Program-made: the position numbers and the translations under genes
Shown here: one piece after another, positions 12,447 to 24,219 of the stretch
Numbering within the stretch: the first letter of the stretch is position 1
Layout: each line of letters begins with the position of its first letter
Notes under the pieces: model-generated
What the model saw: only the letters and a program-made list of their open reading frames with translations
What the model was told of the DNA's origin: nothing
The model's database searches: none
Assembly: GCA_008508345.1 (NCBI GenBank)
Contig: QNGE01003839.1
Coordinates: forward strand, 1-64,000
Length of the DNA stretch: 64,000 nucleotides
Source: Paragonimus westermani
Taxonomy: Eukaryota; Platyhelminthes; Trematoda; Plagiorchiida; Troglotrematidae
Direction: 5' to 3'

Positions 12447-13710
12447 GGGGAACACGCGAGCTACAAACGACGGTAGTCATTGCTTGATGTGGACAAGAAA
12501 AAATGGATATAACGGATGTGACCTACTTCACACTAACATACTAATTCTGTACTACGAGTACGCTGATGGCCTACTAATCCAAGGTGACCAGCGCATTCAC
12601 GGCGGCACACATCACAACACCATATAGTCGTGTCACCACGACCTACGGCAACGGTGATTCCCTCATGTACCACTCAATCCCATTCTCGGTCGCACAGTAC
12701 TTACTTGTTAAACACGCTGACGCCTGTTCGAATCACATTCGTCCAAACTGTCTGTTTCAGATCTAAGTCCCCTCATGATCTGAAATCGATGTTACAACGT
12801 GAATGACTTATGTGGACGACTACATGATATCTCCCATTTTACCATCAGGACTTCGCCTACCTGATTTCAGTTGTTCATACAACAGCTACTTCGGAATACG
12901 GTCAGCGCCCATTCGTCGGACGTGACTTAGCCAACAAAGCTGATTCAGCATCAGCGGGTCATTCATCCCGTTCAGGTCCGCTCACCGCACTACCTCAGTT
13001 TTCGAGACCATGTCCGACCATCAAATACCCAGAATGCGTCTCGGACGTTGCAGAAGAAGACGGTTCAGATAACGCAAGTCCAGCTGATAAACTATTCAAC
13101 TTTCACTGCTGTACAGCAGTGTAGACAGTATCGCTGAGCAGTAGACACACAGCTTAATGCTCGGCTTGAGGCTGTGGTACGTTCCAGGGTATCTTCCGTG
13201 AAGTCCGAACGTAACAATAGTTTTCGCCAAACTTACTCATAACTCACGGTCGGCGGACGAATCTGTCGAAAAACTGCTACCCAATTTGCAGAACTCTCCG
13301 CAGCTGTCAATATAGTCCCTACTGATGCGAAGCAAGCGCACGAACAGCACCCCTGCCCGGAGGAGTTTGAAAAGAAGAAAATGTCTTGCTCGTACTGATA
13401 TCCAATCAGAGCTTGGATGCCGTGGACACGAAGGCCATCGCCAGACATCGCAATTCTTCTTCACTGCGTGCCAACAGTGTGATGTCATCTACAAACGGAA
13501 TCACGCGCATTGTTCAGGTATGTAACTGGGTTGGTGTGCCGAAACGTCAGACATTCAGCAGGCGCCCATCCATGCGGTACTCAGTCTCAACGCCGTCCTC
13601 CCCAGAGTCCTGAAAAGCGACCGTTACCATGACAGTCAAATACACACTAAATAGGGATGGGGTTAGCACACAACCCTGCTTCACGCCGGTATTTTTATGA
13701 CAAACCAACG
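12446..13710 (-). mobile_element. Decayed LINE fragment: reverse-transcriptase palm to C-terminus, copy A
   Basis: Read on the minus strand from about 13710 downwards, the first block is GVKQGCVLTPSLFSVYL (RT domain with the conserved QG and P), then FVDDITLLARSEEEL around 13470, the second catalytic Asp pair. After 13240 the C-terminal region follows (KLxVYRxAILSTLLYS-type and LxWLSHVRRMGADRIPK-type motifs), with many stops. The order and spacing match LINEs whose C-termini carry the WLGHVxRM-like signature; I cannot place the clade with certainty (RTE/Jockey-like). The low-coordinate end stops exactly at the single N in the window (12446). From 12446 to about 13220 it is nearly identical to the plus-strand copy at 55.66-56.44 kb. 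Confidence 0.78.
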
Positions 13711-13738
13711 CACACGAACCACTACCATTCTTTTACAG

Positions 13739-13971
13739 TGGCTGAGATAATGGATAATTTGGGCGCTATCTTTCACTTTCTTGTAGTCCTAAAATATGTT
13801 GGTTTTCACTATGGTCTTTATCCTCATTCACGGTGCCTCCTTCGGATAACATCGGTCTGTGAAACAGAAGAAGGGATTTATCTAATAGTGTTTCAGTCTA
13901 GGCCACGCCCTCTCCAACTAACTTTTTTGAACAAACGCTCACGTTCCTGCCGATGGAGCTATCATTTTTAA
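13739..13971 (+). CDS. Candidate terminal exon, unknown protein
   Basis: A good acceptor (CATTCTTTTACAG) opens a 233-nt segment that enters in phase 1 and runs 76 codons to TAA. The peptide begins with a mixed helix-like stretch and ends rich in Arg and Ser (LNKRSRSCRW). It lies immediately next to the inserted LINE copy A. No polyadenylation signal is obvious just downstream, and no family is recognised. Confidence 0.28.
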
Positions 13972-16460
13972 TGTAAACACTGTGTTAAAATTTTTACTGC
14001 AACTTGTCTGTTGATACCAATTTAAAATCTCGGTTGCAAATTGGTAGATTGAAGGATCGGTAGCGTAGTGAAACGGATGTTAGGAGTGTTCAATCCCTCC
14101 GTCTGGTAGTAGCATGCTGACCCAGAACCCCAATCAATAATCATGTACTGCCCTGCTTTTATTTAAATTTCGAATCAGACTTTAAACTGAATAACGCATT
14201 GAGTCCCATCCTAAAGTCACCCACAGTTGTCGTGATCGATTTGAACTTAATCAAACGGGAATGGCCTGAGTTAAAACGAGCAAGTGACTTGCTATAGGAT
14301 GATCAATGTGTGGCGTTGTTTCTAGTTAAATGCCACATTTGGATTAACTTGGATCTTATATGTCTGGTAAAAACGCTTGAAGAGGTGCGGGTGAGACCAA
14401 TCCCAACCAACTGCAACGTTGTGGCTTAACCAACAAAACTCCTCACCAACACTGCCGATTTAATTATGAGTGCTCAACTGATTGAACTATCCGCAGAAGG
14501 AACTAGCGCCTCTTTGATTATGCTAGTCAAAACTACAATCGTGGGTTGTTTCAGCAAATCTCATGTGTTTTGAATACGCTTGACTGAACGAATCAGTTGA
14601 ACATACGGTCTGCACGTCTGTCTGTCGACACACACACAATGGTAAGTTAAATTACACAGTATTTCAAGGAAATTTATAGAAGAATTAACACAAAAATGAC
14701 GGGAATTGCAGATACTGAGGAGCAACGGTGAATGATTTGCATAGGCTTCCAAAAAATTGCAACACTGACTCGATGAAGAAGTTTGCACGGTGTGCTCGAG
14801 ACACAACCAAGTGACTGAAATTTGTTCTTGTACTCAATTTATGTTCTGCAATATTATTCAGTCGGTCCCTGATTAATGCGATTGGACAGTCCTTACGTCC
14901 TGCGTTTATCGTAACTAATCACAGTCAGTGTTACCTGTGGTAAACGTAAAATAGGATTTGGAAATTAACCCCAGACTCAATACCTTGAGATCGAGTTATT
15001 TATAGTTCATATTGTTACCACCACTCGACATGCCCACGAAACAGTAAGACACTGGTTCGTTGAACATCAGATTATTTGACAACCGGGGCTATATGATTCA
15101 AACGGGTGAATGTTCGCCTTGTTTCTCAGCGCGTGTACGTGTTTAGTCACTGACTTGTCGTCACAGGTAGATAACCATCATTTGCATTAAGTCTGCCTGA
15201 ATATGTCCAGTGTATACGATTAATGAGTAGACTGATCTTTTTAAATTCGGGTAAGCAAACGAGCACAGAAGCTCACAGCTCTCTTGCCTTCTATGTTGTA
15301 TTTTGTATCTGATTGAATGATTACTCAAAAAACTAAGTTATAAGCAATAAGTAGTACAGGATTTGGTTAGCGTGAATTGGACGTCACTCGAAGATGAACA
15401 GAAATCTTGCATTCAACCAACCCCAGTCTAAGACTCAATGAACTCAAGGTTCGTCTTCGGCAGGGTCCGTCCTTTTTTACGACCGAGAGTTGAACAACTC
15501 CCCTCGGTCACGTGCGACCGCTGTTTTGACCACGGCTGGCTAGTGATCATAAATTAGTTGTCCGCATTTATATATCACGAATCTAGTCCCATTCATTGTT
15601 TAGAGATAATCGATAATGTTCGAGACGTTCATACTGAGACGAATAAACAGTCTCAGCTATGCCTTAGAGTGTGAAAAATATACTTACATACTTTTATATA
15701 ACTGGACTAGTTAGCATTCATTTGACTAGTTTCATCATCCATCGATCTCCAACAATCAGGAGTGAACTAATACGGAGGTGTAGGAAGGATTTTTGAAAGG
15801 TTTGAGTATGTAGAACAAACTTCAAACAAGGGTCTGGTTATCGCTGGTCATCGACAGCCGTGAATACAAGGGTGCGGTTGAATCGGTTGATCGATATGAA
15901 TGCGTGAATAGTCTAGAAACAGTAGTATACACGTTAAATGCCTCACTCTGGCACATCAACTGTGAGTGGGGATTATTAGGGAACTGTCAAACATAGTCAC
16001 CATTAAAACCGGCGTCACTAACTTTGGCCCATCTTTATCATTCTCCAACAACATTATGTACGGAACAATTTTAAACTATCCAAAACATCTGCAGTTTTCA
16101 GACCGTGACATCTAATGTTGAGAGAAAGTGATCCAAACTGGCCAATTCCAACTTCATTTGTCCCGATATGCATTTCGTATGTTACCAAGCTCCTGTGCTC
16201 TTAAGTGATTCGATGTCAGCTTGAGATGTAATTTGTTTCTGTCATCGGTTCATATTTTCATTCGAACAGAGAAGGAAAAACATCACTGAATTTTCATCAT
16301 TGTGGGAAGTTTTACTTGAACAGGCTTACTGACCGAGTCGGGTCAGGAAAAACCAGCAGCTCAAAACAGTCGATCTAGAGAATAGATGGAACCCAGATAA
16401 AACATATTCTCTCCAATTCTCTGTACACATTCATGCAGCAAACGCAAACAATGAGCTTCT
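13972..16460. other. No confident gene
   Basis: No element protein or convincing exon is seen. Near 14061-14096 there are sequences resembling the A box (TAGCGTAGTGAAACGG) and B box (GTTCAATCC) of a tRNA-type promoter, but their spacing of about 27 bp is short and no cloverleaf is apparent. A minus-strand 81-codon frame (14561-14806) has no clear splice context. Confidence 0.5.
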
Positions 16461-16578
16461 TATTAAGTAAATCCTTGGTTAGGCCACAACGAGTTAAAAC
16501 CGAAAGAGTTGTCTGTTTCGCAATTGATAAATCTTTCGGTTTTAAATCGTTGTGGCTTAACCAAGGATTTACTTAATA
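16461..16578. repeat. Long near-perfect hairpin (46-bp arms, 26-nt loop)
   Basis: Left arm 16461-16506 and right arm 16533-16578 are reverse complements at 44 of 46 positions; one of the two mismatches would be a G-U pair in RNA. The loop is 16507-16532. The arms start and end with TATTAAGTAAATCC and contain a TTGTGGCTTAACCAA block. That block also occurs in nearly the same form at about 14425-14439 (GTTGTGGCTTAACCAAC), so the arm is probably derived from a dispersed repeat. A small fold-back or MITE-like element is the likeliest identity. Being almost perfect, it formed or was corrected recently. Confidence 0.88.
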
Positions 16579-17410
16579 ATGAGTATCAGAGCAACGTACA
16601 ATATGTTCTCGCATATCCGTCCTGTTTACGTTTCGGATGTAGTAAACAGTGAGCCTTCGCTAACCTGAACAAATCTGGAGATTTGGTAATGCGGGCTTCC
16701 GCACGATGTTAAGTCCCCGTTGGGGTGTTGCCTAATTATCAGGTATAGTCACTTTACTGTGGATCACTCTGGAGATGTAGAACAATACCAGACCATTGTC
16801 TTGAGTCAACGTGAACTGACAGGTCAAGGACAAATGAAACTGAGACATTCAAAAGTGCCAGCAAAAATCCCATCATGAATTAGACTCAGTTTGTCTTCTG
16901 TTAAGGGACTGTCTTACCTGAATTTCTATGCTCGTCGGTCTAACTTTTGTCTTATTTGGTTGGGCTACATCGGGCGTCTCATAGAAACATGTGTTGGATC
17001 ACTAGTAGAACTGGCGCCTTCTATGAGCAACGAGAAACCAGTTGTCGAACGACTGAATTAATTCCTTAGTTTAAACAGGAGGTGCTGGATAGATGTTTCC
17101 GGAAAATAAACGCGTCGTAAGTTTTTGTCTGGTGCAGGCCTATTTATAGCAAGTTCACTTCACCATGTTGAAGCTGTCTCACAGGCCTTCATCGGTCGGC
17201 ATGCGCCTTAATGTTCGCCAACAAAGGCTGAGGCAAACAAATGTGGATTTTTAACAGGTTATTGCCAAAGCAACCTATGTTTCAGTTGTCTGTTGTCCTC
17301 ATCCTGGAGACTGTGATTTGTAACATCGAAGTAAAGTTAACATACTCTTCCTAGTAAACATGTTGTCACTCTGTTCACTCTAAAAATATTGATGATGCTT
17401 ACACCGGTAG

Positions 17411-17553
17411 GGTGGATCAATGTCTGAGTTCGCAGGAATCCGATTGCTCCTTCGAGTACCGTCCGAAACAGTCAGTCGATTGTGTGTCATTAGGACAAAA
17501 TCATTGTAAATTATCTCGCCAGTCATATCAACCGACCATCTCTACTTCTTCAG
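17411..17553 (+). CDS. Candidate internal exon, unknown protein
   Basis: The segment enters with one base after ACACCGGTAG and leaves with one base at TCTTCAG|GTAGAG, with 47 open codons. The peptide is Ser-, Gln- and Cys-rich and hydrophilic (LSSQESDCSFEYRPKQSV). The acceptor is weak and the donor moderate. No family is recognised. Confidence 0.25.
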
Positions 17554-18668
17554 GTAGAGCCTGTCCTGAACTGTTGGCAATATATGAAGTACCGTTGTTT
17601 TAAGAAAATGAGTCTTACAGTGTAGGTCCATTTGTCGCACAAATGTTAACAGCGTGATCCATGACACGAATTTAACAAAGTTTATGCAAACTTAAAAAAT
17701 ACAGCTAAAGCAAGACGGAATCATACTGTGCCTTTTGGAATCACAGTTTGACTTTACTGTTAATCACTTTTGTGAAGCCAGCTGCACTGCTGATTACAAA
17801 TTGGTGGGGCTTCCTTGAACTTTAGCTATCCATCAATTCTGTTAAATTTGGCTTCATTCAACAATACTCTCGATTTCATTTGACGACCGGTATACACCAC
17901 GTGCTTGGTAATCCATTAGGAGGATTTGCGAAAACGTTCATTGATTGGCCTGGTCAAGGGAAGCTCAATAAACGCTAAGCAGTTTGGATTAAGTCCATTT
18001 ATACCGGACTGGTTTATCCTAACATCCTCATCTGCATGAGTCTGTCATGAAACTACGAATTACGGGAGAACCATAAAAATTAGTAAGACAGACTTTTCAA
18101 AGAGTAGCCGCAGTTCGCTTATGTCAGACAGCGTGTTCAGTTCTATTGCTCAGTTCGTACTCCCATTTATTACTCTGGTTCGCTGAGTTATGAAGTGAGA
18201 TAGACTGTCTCCTTCTAAGACCAACACAGAGATACACACCTAACTGCTGCTATTGTAGCTCTTTACGTTTTTGGTAAATATCGGTGTGATTATTTGATCA
18301 CAGAACCACGTTGATCAGAAAACATCTGGAGTTGTGTAGGCCCAAGGACAGAAACCAAAACTGTTCGGTTTATCGTCTATGAGTAATCTACCTCTCATTC
18401 AGCGCTTTCAGTTCTCGAAGATGTGCGGTTTATTGTACACATCCAGTTTCACTTGACCAAGAAAATGATTCGAGGAATGAGATACAATAGTATCATTTTA
18501 AGCACGTCTTCCCCATGCATTTTTCAAGGTTCGAGATCATTAGCTTAACAGGCAAGAAAAAGTTTAAACTTTTCGTCTAGCATACCAGCTCAACATGTTG
18601 CCACGCTACAAAACATCCACAACGCATCGCCGGTTTCTGCATAGAATTAATGTACACTTCTACCAGGT

Positions 18669-19112
18669 GTGTGTGTATGGTTCACGCTTTCTGTCCTGGG
18701 ACTTTTGCCAGCTGTTTCCCGTCCGTTGGTTCGGTCTCGTTGTGCAATGGCTCAGCGGGTCCTCCGTGTTGTCTGCAACTCACTCTCTGCGGGTTTTAGG
18801 ATATCTCCTATCGCCACTTTGAAATGTTCCACCGAATGTTCGAATAATCACGCCTCCGCTGGATGTTTCAGAAAGCCCAGTCACCGCAATCTGTCCGATA
18901 AAATAAATCTGTTTTCAGCCCCCACTGTTATCACCAGTCAACAACTTGCCTATTGTGTTTTCAACTATGCTGGCGTTGTAGATCACGGGACTCTGCTGGG
19001 TTTCTACTATCAGTTCGTAGTAGTCAGTATTTTGCCTGGCCTTATCTCCTTATATCTTTTGACTTGTTTAGTGACAGTAGATTTAAATAAAAGTATACTT
19101 TTTGCTAGTTGA
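18669..19112 (+). CDS. Candidate C-terminal coding segment with hydrophobic stretch
   Basis: The frame is open for 147 codons to TGA. A good internal acceptor (AATCTGTTTTCAG, ending 18918) would give a phase-1 terminal exon at 18919-19112. That part contains a hydrophobic run (VVVSILPGLISLYLLTCLV) able to span a membrane. An AATAAA (within TTTAAATAAAAG) lies about 20 bp before the stop. The upstream half could be intron. No family is recognised and the length is possible by chance. Confidence 0.25.
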   Translation: MCVWFTLSVLGLLPAVSRPLVRSRCAMAQRVLRVVCNSLSAGFRISPIATLKCSTECSNNHASAGCFRKPSHRNLSDKINLFSAPTVITSQQLAYCVFNYAGVVDHGTLLGFYYQFVVVSILPGLISLYLLTCLVTVDLNKSILFAS

Positions 19113-22100
19113 ACACAAAATGGGTCCAATGAATGAGTTTGTTTTGCCGGTTGGGACAAGTCATTAAAACTGCCCAGTGTGGACAGACTTGACTGACGTG
19201 TTGATGAACCTGCCAATGCGGTCAAGGAGTTTCAAATGAACATTTCATTGTGGTTGATTGATGTTGTCAGCACTGGTTGTGGGAAGGAAAAAAGTGTATC
19301 TACCAATCGGACAGTCACAGTTGCCTTGGTATTTTCCCCACTGTGCTGATGCACATTTAACCAGAAACTGATCGTCATTCTTCTACCCCGCAACCTCAAA
19401 GTACACTCGTCATTTTCAAATACCTGTTGAACTTAGTGAGACAATCCTTTAATGACAAGTTTGGCACGCCAAATGGGGTTCTGGTATCTTACTAAGCAAG
19501 TAACCTATATTTAATTGTAACTTATCGATTTGTACTGGCTGAATTCAACAATGTCCCAGGTATCCGTAGCGTGTTGATGACTTTTGGCATGCTGCAGACA
19601 ACAACCTTCATGACTTGTCAGTCCGATATGCACATGCCCAAACTAATAGTAAAATAACTTTCATCGGAGAACTATTTATTTGCTTAAATGTTGATCATAA
19701 CAGCTGGAGATTGTTATCAGCGTGCGTCAGTAGTCACTACATCAAAAATATCCATGACCTGCAGAATCCGTAAATTTACTGCAATGTTGTAATGCCAACT
19801 TGAATTCGCGTATAGGAATTTCGGTGAAACATCTGGGAGTAGGAATTGCTTCTTGAGTTGCACAAGGCGCCATATGTTTGACATTTCGGAAGCAGACAAT
19901 GGTAGGGCATTTCCGAATGGAGTAAATAACATCTGGTGCCACTGTGACTCACATCTGATGAATAGCCAGTTAAAGCTACATTCTGCGGATTGTTTCCATA
20001 GGATTATCTTACGACATTGCCGTAGAGTCAACAATTAAGGCCACAGTCTAAGTCACTGAGTACCGCATGTCAATAACCAATACGAATTCAGCCGGATACA
20101 AATGCAAATTCGGCTCAGTCGACTGCTGTTTATGCTTTAGTTTAAATACAAATTGCTATAAGACGTTGTTTTGCCTCTGACTGAAGCTGCTTGTTTTGTT
20201 TTTCATCTTAAAAAATCCTCCGTTTATCACATCTCGAGAAGTGATAAAACTATTGTGGCTGTATGAGATGAACAAACAAACAAGCATTATTTACGTTTCA
20301 TTGGATAAATCTTAGCAACATCAAAGCCTTAATAATTCTGCCGCAGGTTATGCGGATTAGCTGACCTATTGTCAACTTCGATAGGAATCAATTGGGATAG
20401 TGCAAATCAAGCCCAATCTTCAATTTACTTCCCAACAAATCTCTTGCTCAAATTGCCATCAAATTACCATAAGGTTACCGACTAATCAAGGAATTAGTTT
20501 CCGTCAAAAAAGGTTGTCTGCATTTTTCGGCACAGTAGTCAATTTGGCCTACAAATGGACTATGAACGACCAGAATGTGAACAAGTAAATGTTTAAAAGG
20601 AAAACAGCACTACTTATTTTTAACAGAATATAGACAAGTGATTGCTCCCTTATGCTACAGGATGTGACCAGATTATTCAAGGTAGTATGATCCAAGGGTG
20701 TGCGCAGGTCATCCCAATTGAGAGTGGATAAAATCGACCTAGCATGAAGGTTTATCATTAAAAAGGCGACAACGAAAACCTAACTGACGTACAAGCATGT
20801 GGATATGCGCAGAACTGTTTTAGAATCTACTTAACCAATACGGTAATCAAAAAGCTCAACCGATCAAAGTGTGTTCTTTGTAATCCAATTCCTATAGTTA
20901 GTGTTGACCGCTCAGACAACACCGGTTCTATTGCACACACTGTAACATCGTCACCCTCATCCACTTTCCAGGATGAAGGCCGGGGACACAAATCACCCTC
21001 CAGTACAACGAGAAGTATACAACTTGGAAAGAAGCATCACGTGATGGACTCCCCGTTCAAAACTTGAACCTGTGTTGCCTAGACAGAGTCAAGTAGATAC
21101 AAGCGTTGCACAAGAGAAGAGAGAATATTCAGCATTCATTTGTAACCCCAGCAATATCAGTAGTGAAATATGACTTGGTGCATAAGAAAAATACATGGAA
21201 TACGTTCAAAAGAGAAAAGTGATCAAGTGGTGAGCCTGTATACTCTTCCAAAAGTGAATTTCACCCACTACACATTTTTTGGTTTAGATTTCCGCGATTT
21301 CATTGTAATTTTCAGTTCAAAAATGTTTTGAAATTCTTATTATGATAAGGAAACTTTTACTACAGTTTCGATAAAAACTTCCTGATGATAGCACACAGCT
21401 TTACACAACTATTTCTTGTCTTATACACTTATAAACACATTTTCTCACTATAATCCCTCACCAAAATGAAGTCGGCTCAGTGGAAAACATTTGAAAGTGG
21501 TTAACCGGTAACATTTTACCCAACGTTATGTTGAGGTTCAAGAGCTTATAACTATTTGCTGACCTTTGAACAGTCAGTTTAAGCCTTGCATATGCGTTTT
21601 TGCCACATTTCCTGTGAATTTTAGCAACAAGTATATGTACGTCCAGTATTCGTGTTCTCCCGTTGAAAAATACTGTGATGAACAAACAGGTGATTAGTGA
21701 GTGAAAGATCCTAAGAGGTCGGATAAACGAAACTGATGGCAATATGAATATGATAACATCGACAGTCGCGGTCTAAGTCAACAAGTTTATTAGCGGCTAA
21801 TGATCGGGTGATTAAAAAACTTCAGCTAACATGGAGTCGATGGAGGCGTGTGCCCTCTGTCCGTGGGGACATGTTCTAACAGACTAATGCCAGCTGAAGT
21901 CGGCTGGAAGGTTTGATACTGACGTCAGTCTAAAAACCTTTTTGATCGATGATCCATTCTTCTAAACCGATCAGACACCAAACATCTATAGTAATTCAGA
22001 TGGAAGTTGAAACCAACAGCTGATGGCAACTGGATGCAAGCATTTGTCGTGACGTACCCTCTCTCATTATTCCATTCATATGATCAGTTTATTTATGGAA

Positions 22101-23750
22101 GAAGATTTTGAGGAACGGGCTGAAGGATCGTGGATCGCCCAAATATATGGACCATTGGCTAGTACTTCTACCAAACGAGATTGACAGATACAGTTGCCAA
22201 AACGACTCATATGCGTTAACTATTGTAATATCTTGTTGAATCCGTTGTACTCATAGGTTTATTAGCAATACACTGCTGACATCGCAAAGCTTGCCAGGAT
22301 CACTTCGATCACACTGCAGTGAACGTCTGGAAGGATATTTTTACTGTAGCAAACGTGTCACGGGATCTGTACTATACAAGACAATTTAGTACCAACATAA
22401 AGGTATTAACCTGTCTTGGGTTGCACTTGATTTCATAAAAATTCATGAGGTTTCAAAAAGTCATAACGAAATTTTTCTGTTAAGCTGAGACGACCAGTCA
22501 CTGTGTGGCGAACAATATGAGCAATGCGGTTTGCATTTGTTCCATCGCACCTACTAGGATGATTGCTCGGTAAGATAATTAGGTAGCTTCTAACGTCCGC
22601 TGAAAAAAGTTACTCTATACAGCTCAATAAATCGACGGAAAACATGTCCAACGTCACGGTTCCCCTAATCATTCCAAGATTTTTCATTCAAAAGATTTAT
22701 AAGATCCCGTCACTCGAGTAAAATCTTATGCACAGCTCTCGCCATAGATAGGGACACGTGTTGTAAATGAAATATGTGAAGCCGTATATTTTGCCTACAA
22801 ATTTAAGGGGATTGTATTGCAAAGAGGGTTTTGATTTTGGGAAGGGACAATTAAGGAGAGAGAGACTAACTGAAACATTTACAAGAACAGGTTATCTTCT
22901 CAAGTTGAATCACTGGGCCTCGATTCTCTTGAACAAAAACGAAAGGTACTTATGGACTATGTTAAATCGGATCTGGCGATTTAGGGTAATTCACTCAGTA
23001 ACGCGTAATCGACATTTCCAGCAGTGTTTATTCAGACGGTCTAGTTAACGTGAACTAGCTCCCACGTCCAAAAAACATCAGAAAGGGTGGTCAAAAGAAT
23101 TGGAATTTATGCGGCACTGTTTGAAAAAGTTACAGTATGTGCTCTCTCATCTTGAATGCGAATTGGTCGGGTAGACAATTTATCCAGCTGAAGAAAAGGT
23201 TTGGAGCTGAGCAGTCACACACGAGTCCATATATGAATGCCAATCATCGGGAAATGAGCTCATTAAAACAATCGTGTGCAAATAAAGCAAACAGTGCCAA
23301 GAAGGAAAGTTTTAGTAGGTAAGAAATGAGAACTATAAAAAAGGAATAAAACATACAGTCGTGGTGCAAAATTCACTTAGATTGTTAACTGCACACAGAA
23401 AAGACAAATGGAGACAAATTTGAGATCGGCTTTCTACATACAATCCAAACATGCCTCAGCGAATTCATCCCTCCCCACCATATGAAACGTCGAAAGACAA
23501 ACGTACCAGACGAGCTTCAGCGGATCGAACAAACTAACTTGTTAAGGAAGTTTTATCCAATTATCAGTGTAAAGTAACGTTTAAGTTGTAGACTAAAAGA
23601 GGTATCTTGTCCTGTATCAGCTTTTTATACAACTTTAAATCTTCAGACCAGACTGTTACCCATATATTTTGTGATGCTGTTGCAGTAGTACATGAACCAG
23701 TTGCGTATGAGACATCAAAACCATATTAGATAAATGTCACTTATGGGTTA
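19113..23750. other. No confident gene
   Basis: No mobile-element protein is recognisable. Around 19745-19945 all three minus-strand frames are open at once and end at CTGCAG|GTCATG, so a coding exon is possible but its frame cannot be chosen. Plus-strand frames at 20400-20588, 22767-23048 and 23137-23322, and a minus-strand frame at 21458-21742, are open but lack convincing splice signals. Confidence 0.45.
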
Positions 23751-23753
23751 TTA

Positions 23754-23985
23754 ATGGTGAAGAGTAAGGTGAGGTCACTTTTGCCAGTCTCAATACCCCG
23801 TTCGGAGTTGGCAGCTGCTGTCTTGCAAGCGCGTTTTGGTGTAGCTATACGTCACGAATTCGGAGTCAACCGGCTCTCAACTATCTTTTGGATTGGCTCG
23901 GTGATAGTACTGATTCATGTGAATGACAAAAAGAATAGATACAGCACACACATCACCAAGTGTCTGTGCAGCCACACGAGAGCTC
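23754..23985 (+). mobile_element. BEL/Pao LTR-retrotransposon remnant (pol, RNase H region)
   Basis: The translation KSKVRSLLPVSIPRSELAAA, then RLSTIFWIGSVIVLIHVND and a short IxKCL stretch, follows the pattern KxRVAPxxxxSIPRLEL...FWTDSxxVLxxI in the RNase H part of Pao/BEL pol polyproteins. The motif usually read WTDS is WIGS here, so the catalytic Asp is lost. Similarity fades after about 23985. No LTR, integrase or RT is recognisable nearby, so it is a small fragment of a dead element, directly upstream of an unrelated LINE fragment. Confidence 0.62.
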
Positions 23986-24219
23986 ATCCAAGCTACTTAA
24001 AGCAGGTATATTCAAGGACAAGGGAACCACACATGTTGTGTTCCGTGATCTAATGATGAACGGACTAAAATAAAACTACTGGTTTTTAATGGACCTGAGT
24101 TTCCCAACTACTTCGACGACCATACTGAGACGCAAGCTATTGACCCAGTTTTGGGCGAACATGAGAGAAAATCTGCTAATTTATCATCATAAGCACTTGC
24201 AATGGTTCACCACACGTGC

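Noticed and set aside
12584..12766. 60-codon open frame, identical at 56124-56306 on the other strand, as a conserved gene
   Set aside because: Both copies are antisense to LINE C-terminal remnants within a near-identical repeat, so the identity reflects the repeat and not a gene.
14058..14122. tRNA-like A and B boxes as a tRNA gene or SINE
   Set aside because: Box spacing is too short and no cloverleaf or repeat boundary could be drawn.
16270..16376. Plus-strand exon after the acceptor CATATTTTCATTCGAACAG
   Set aside because: Two different frames are plausible and there is no donor, so no reading could be chosen.
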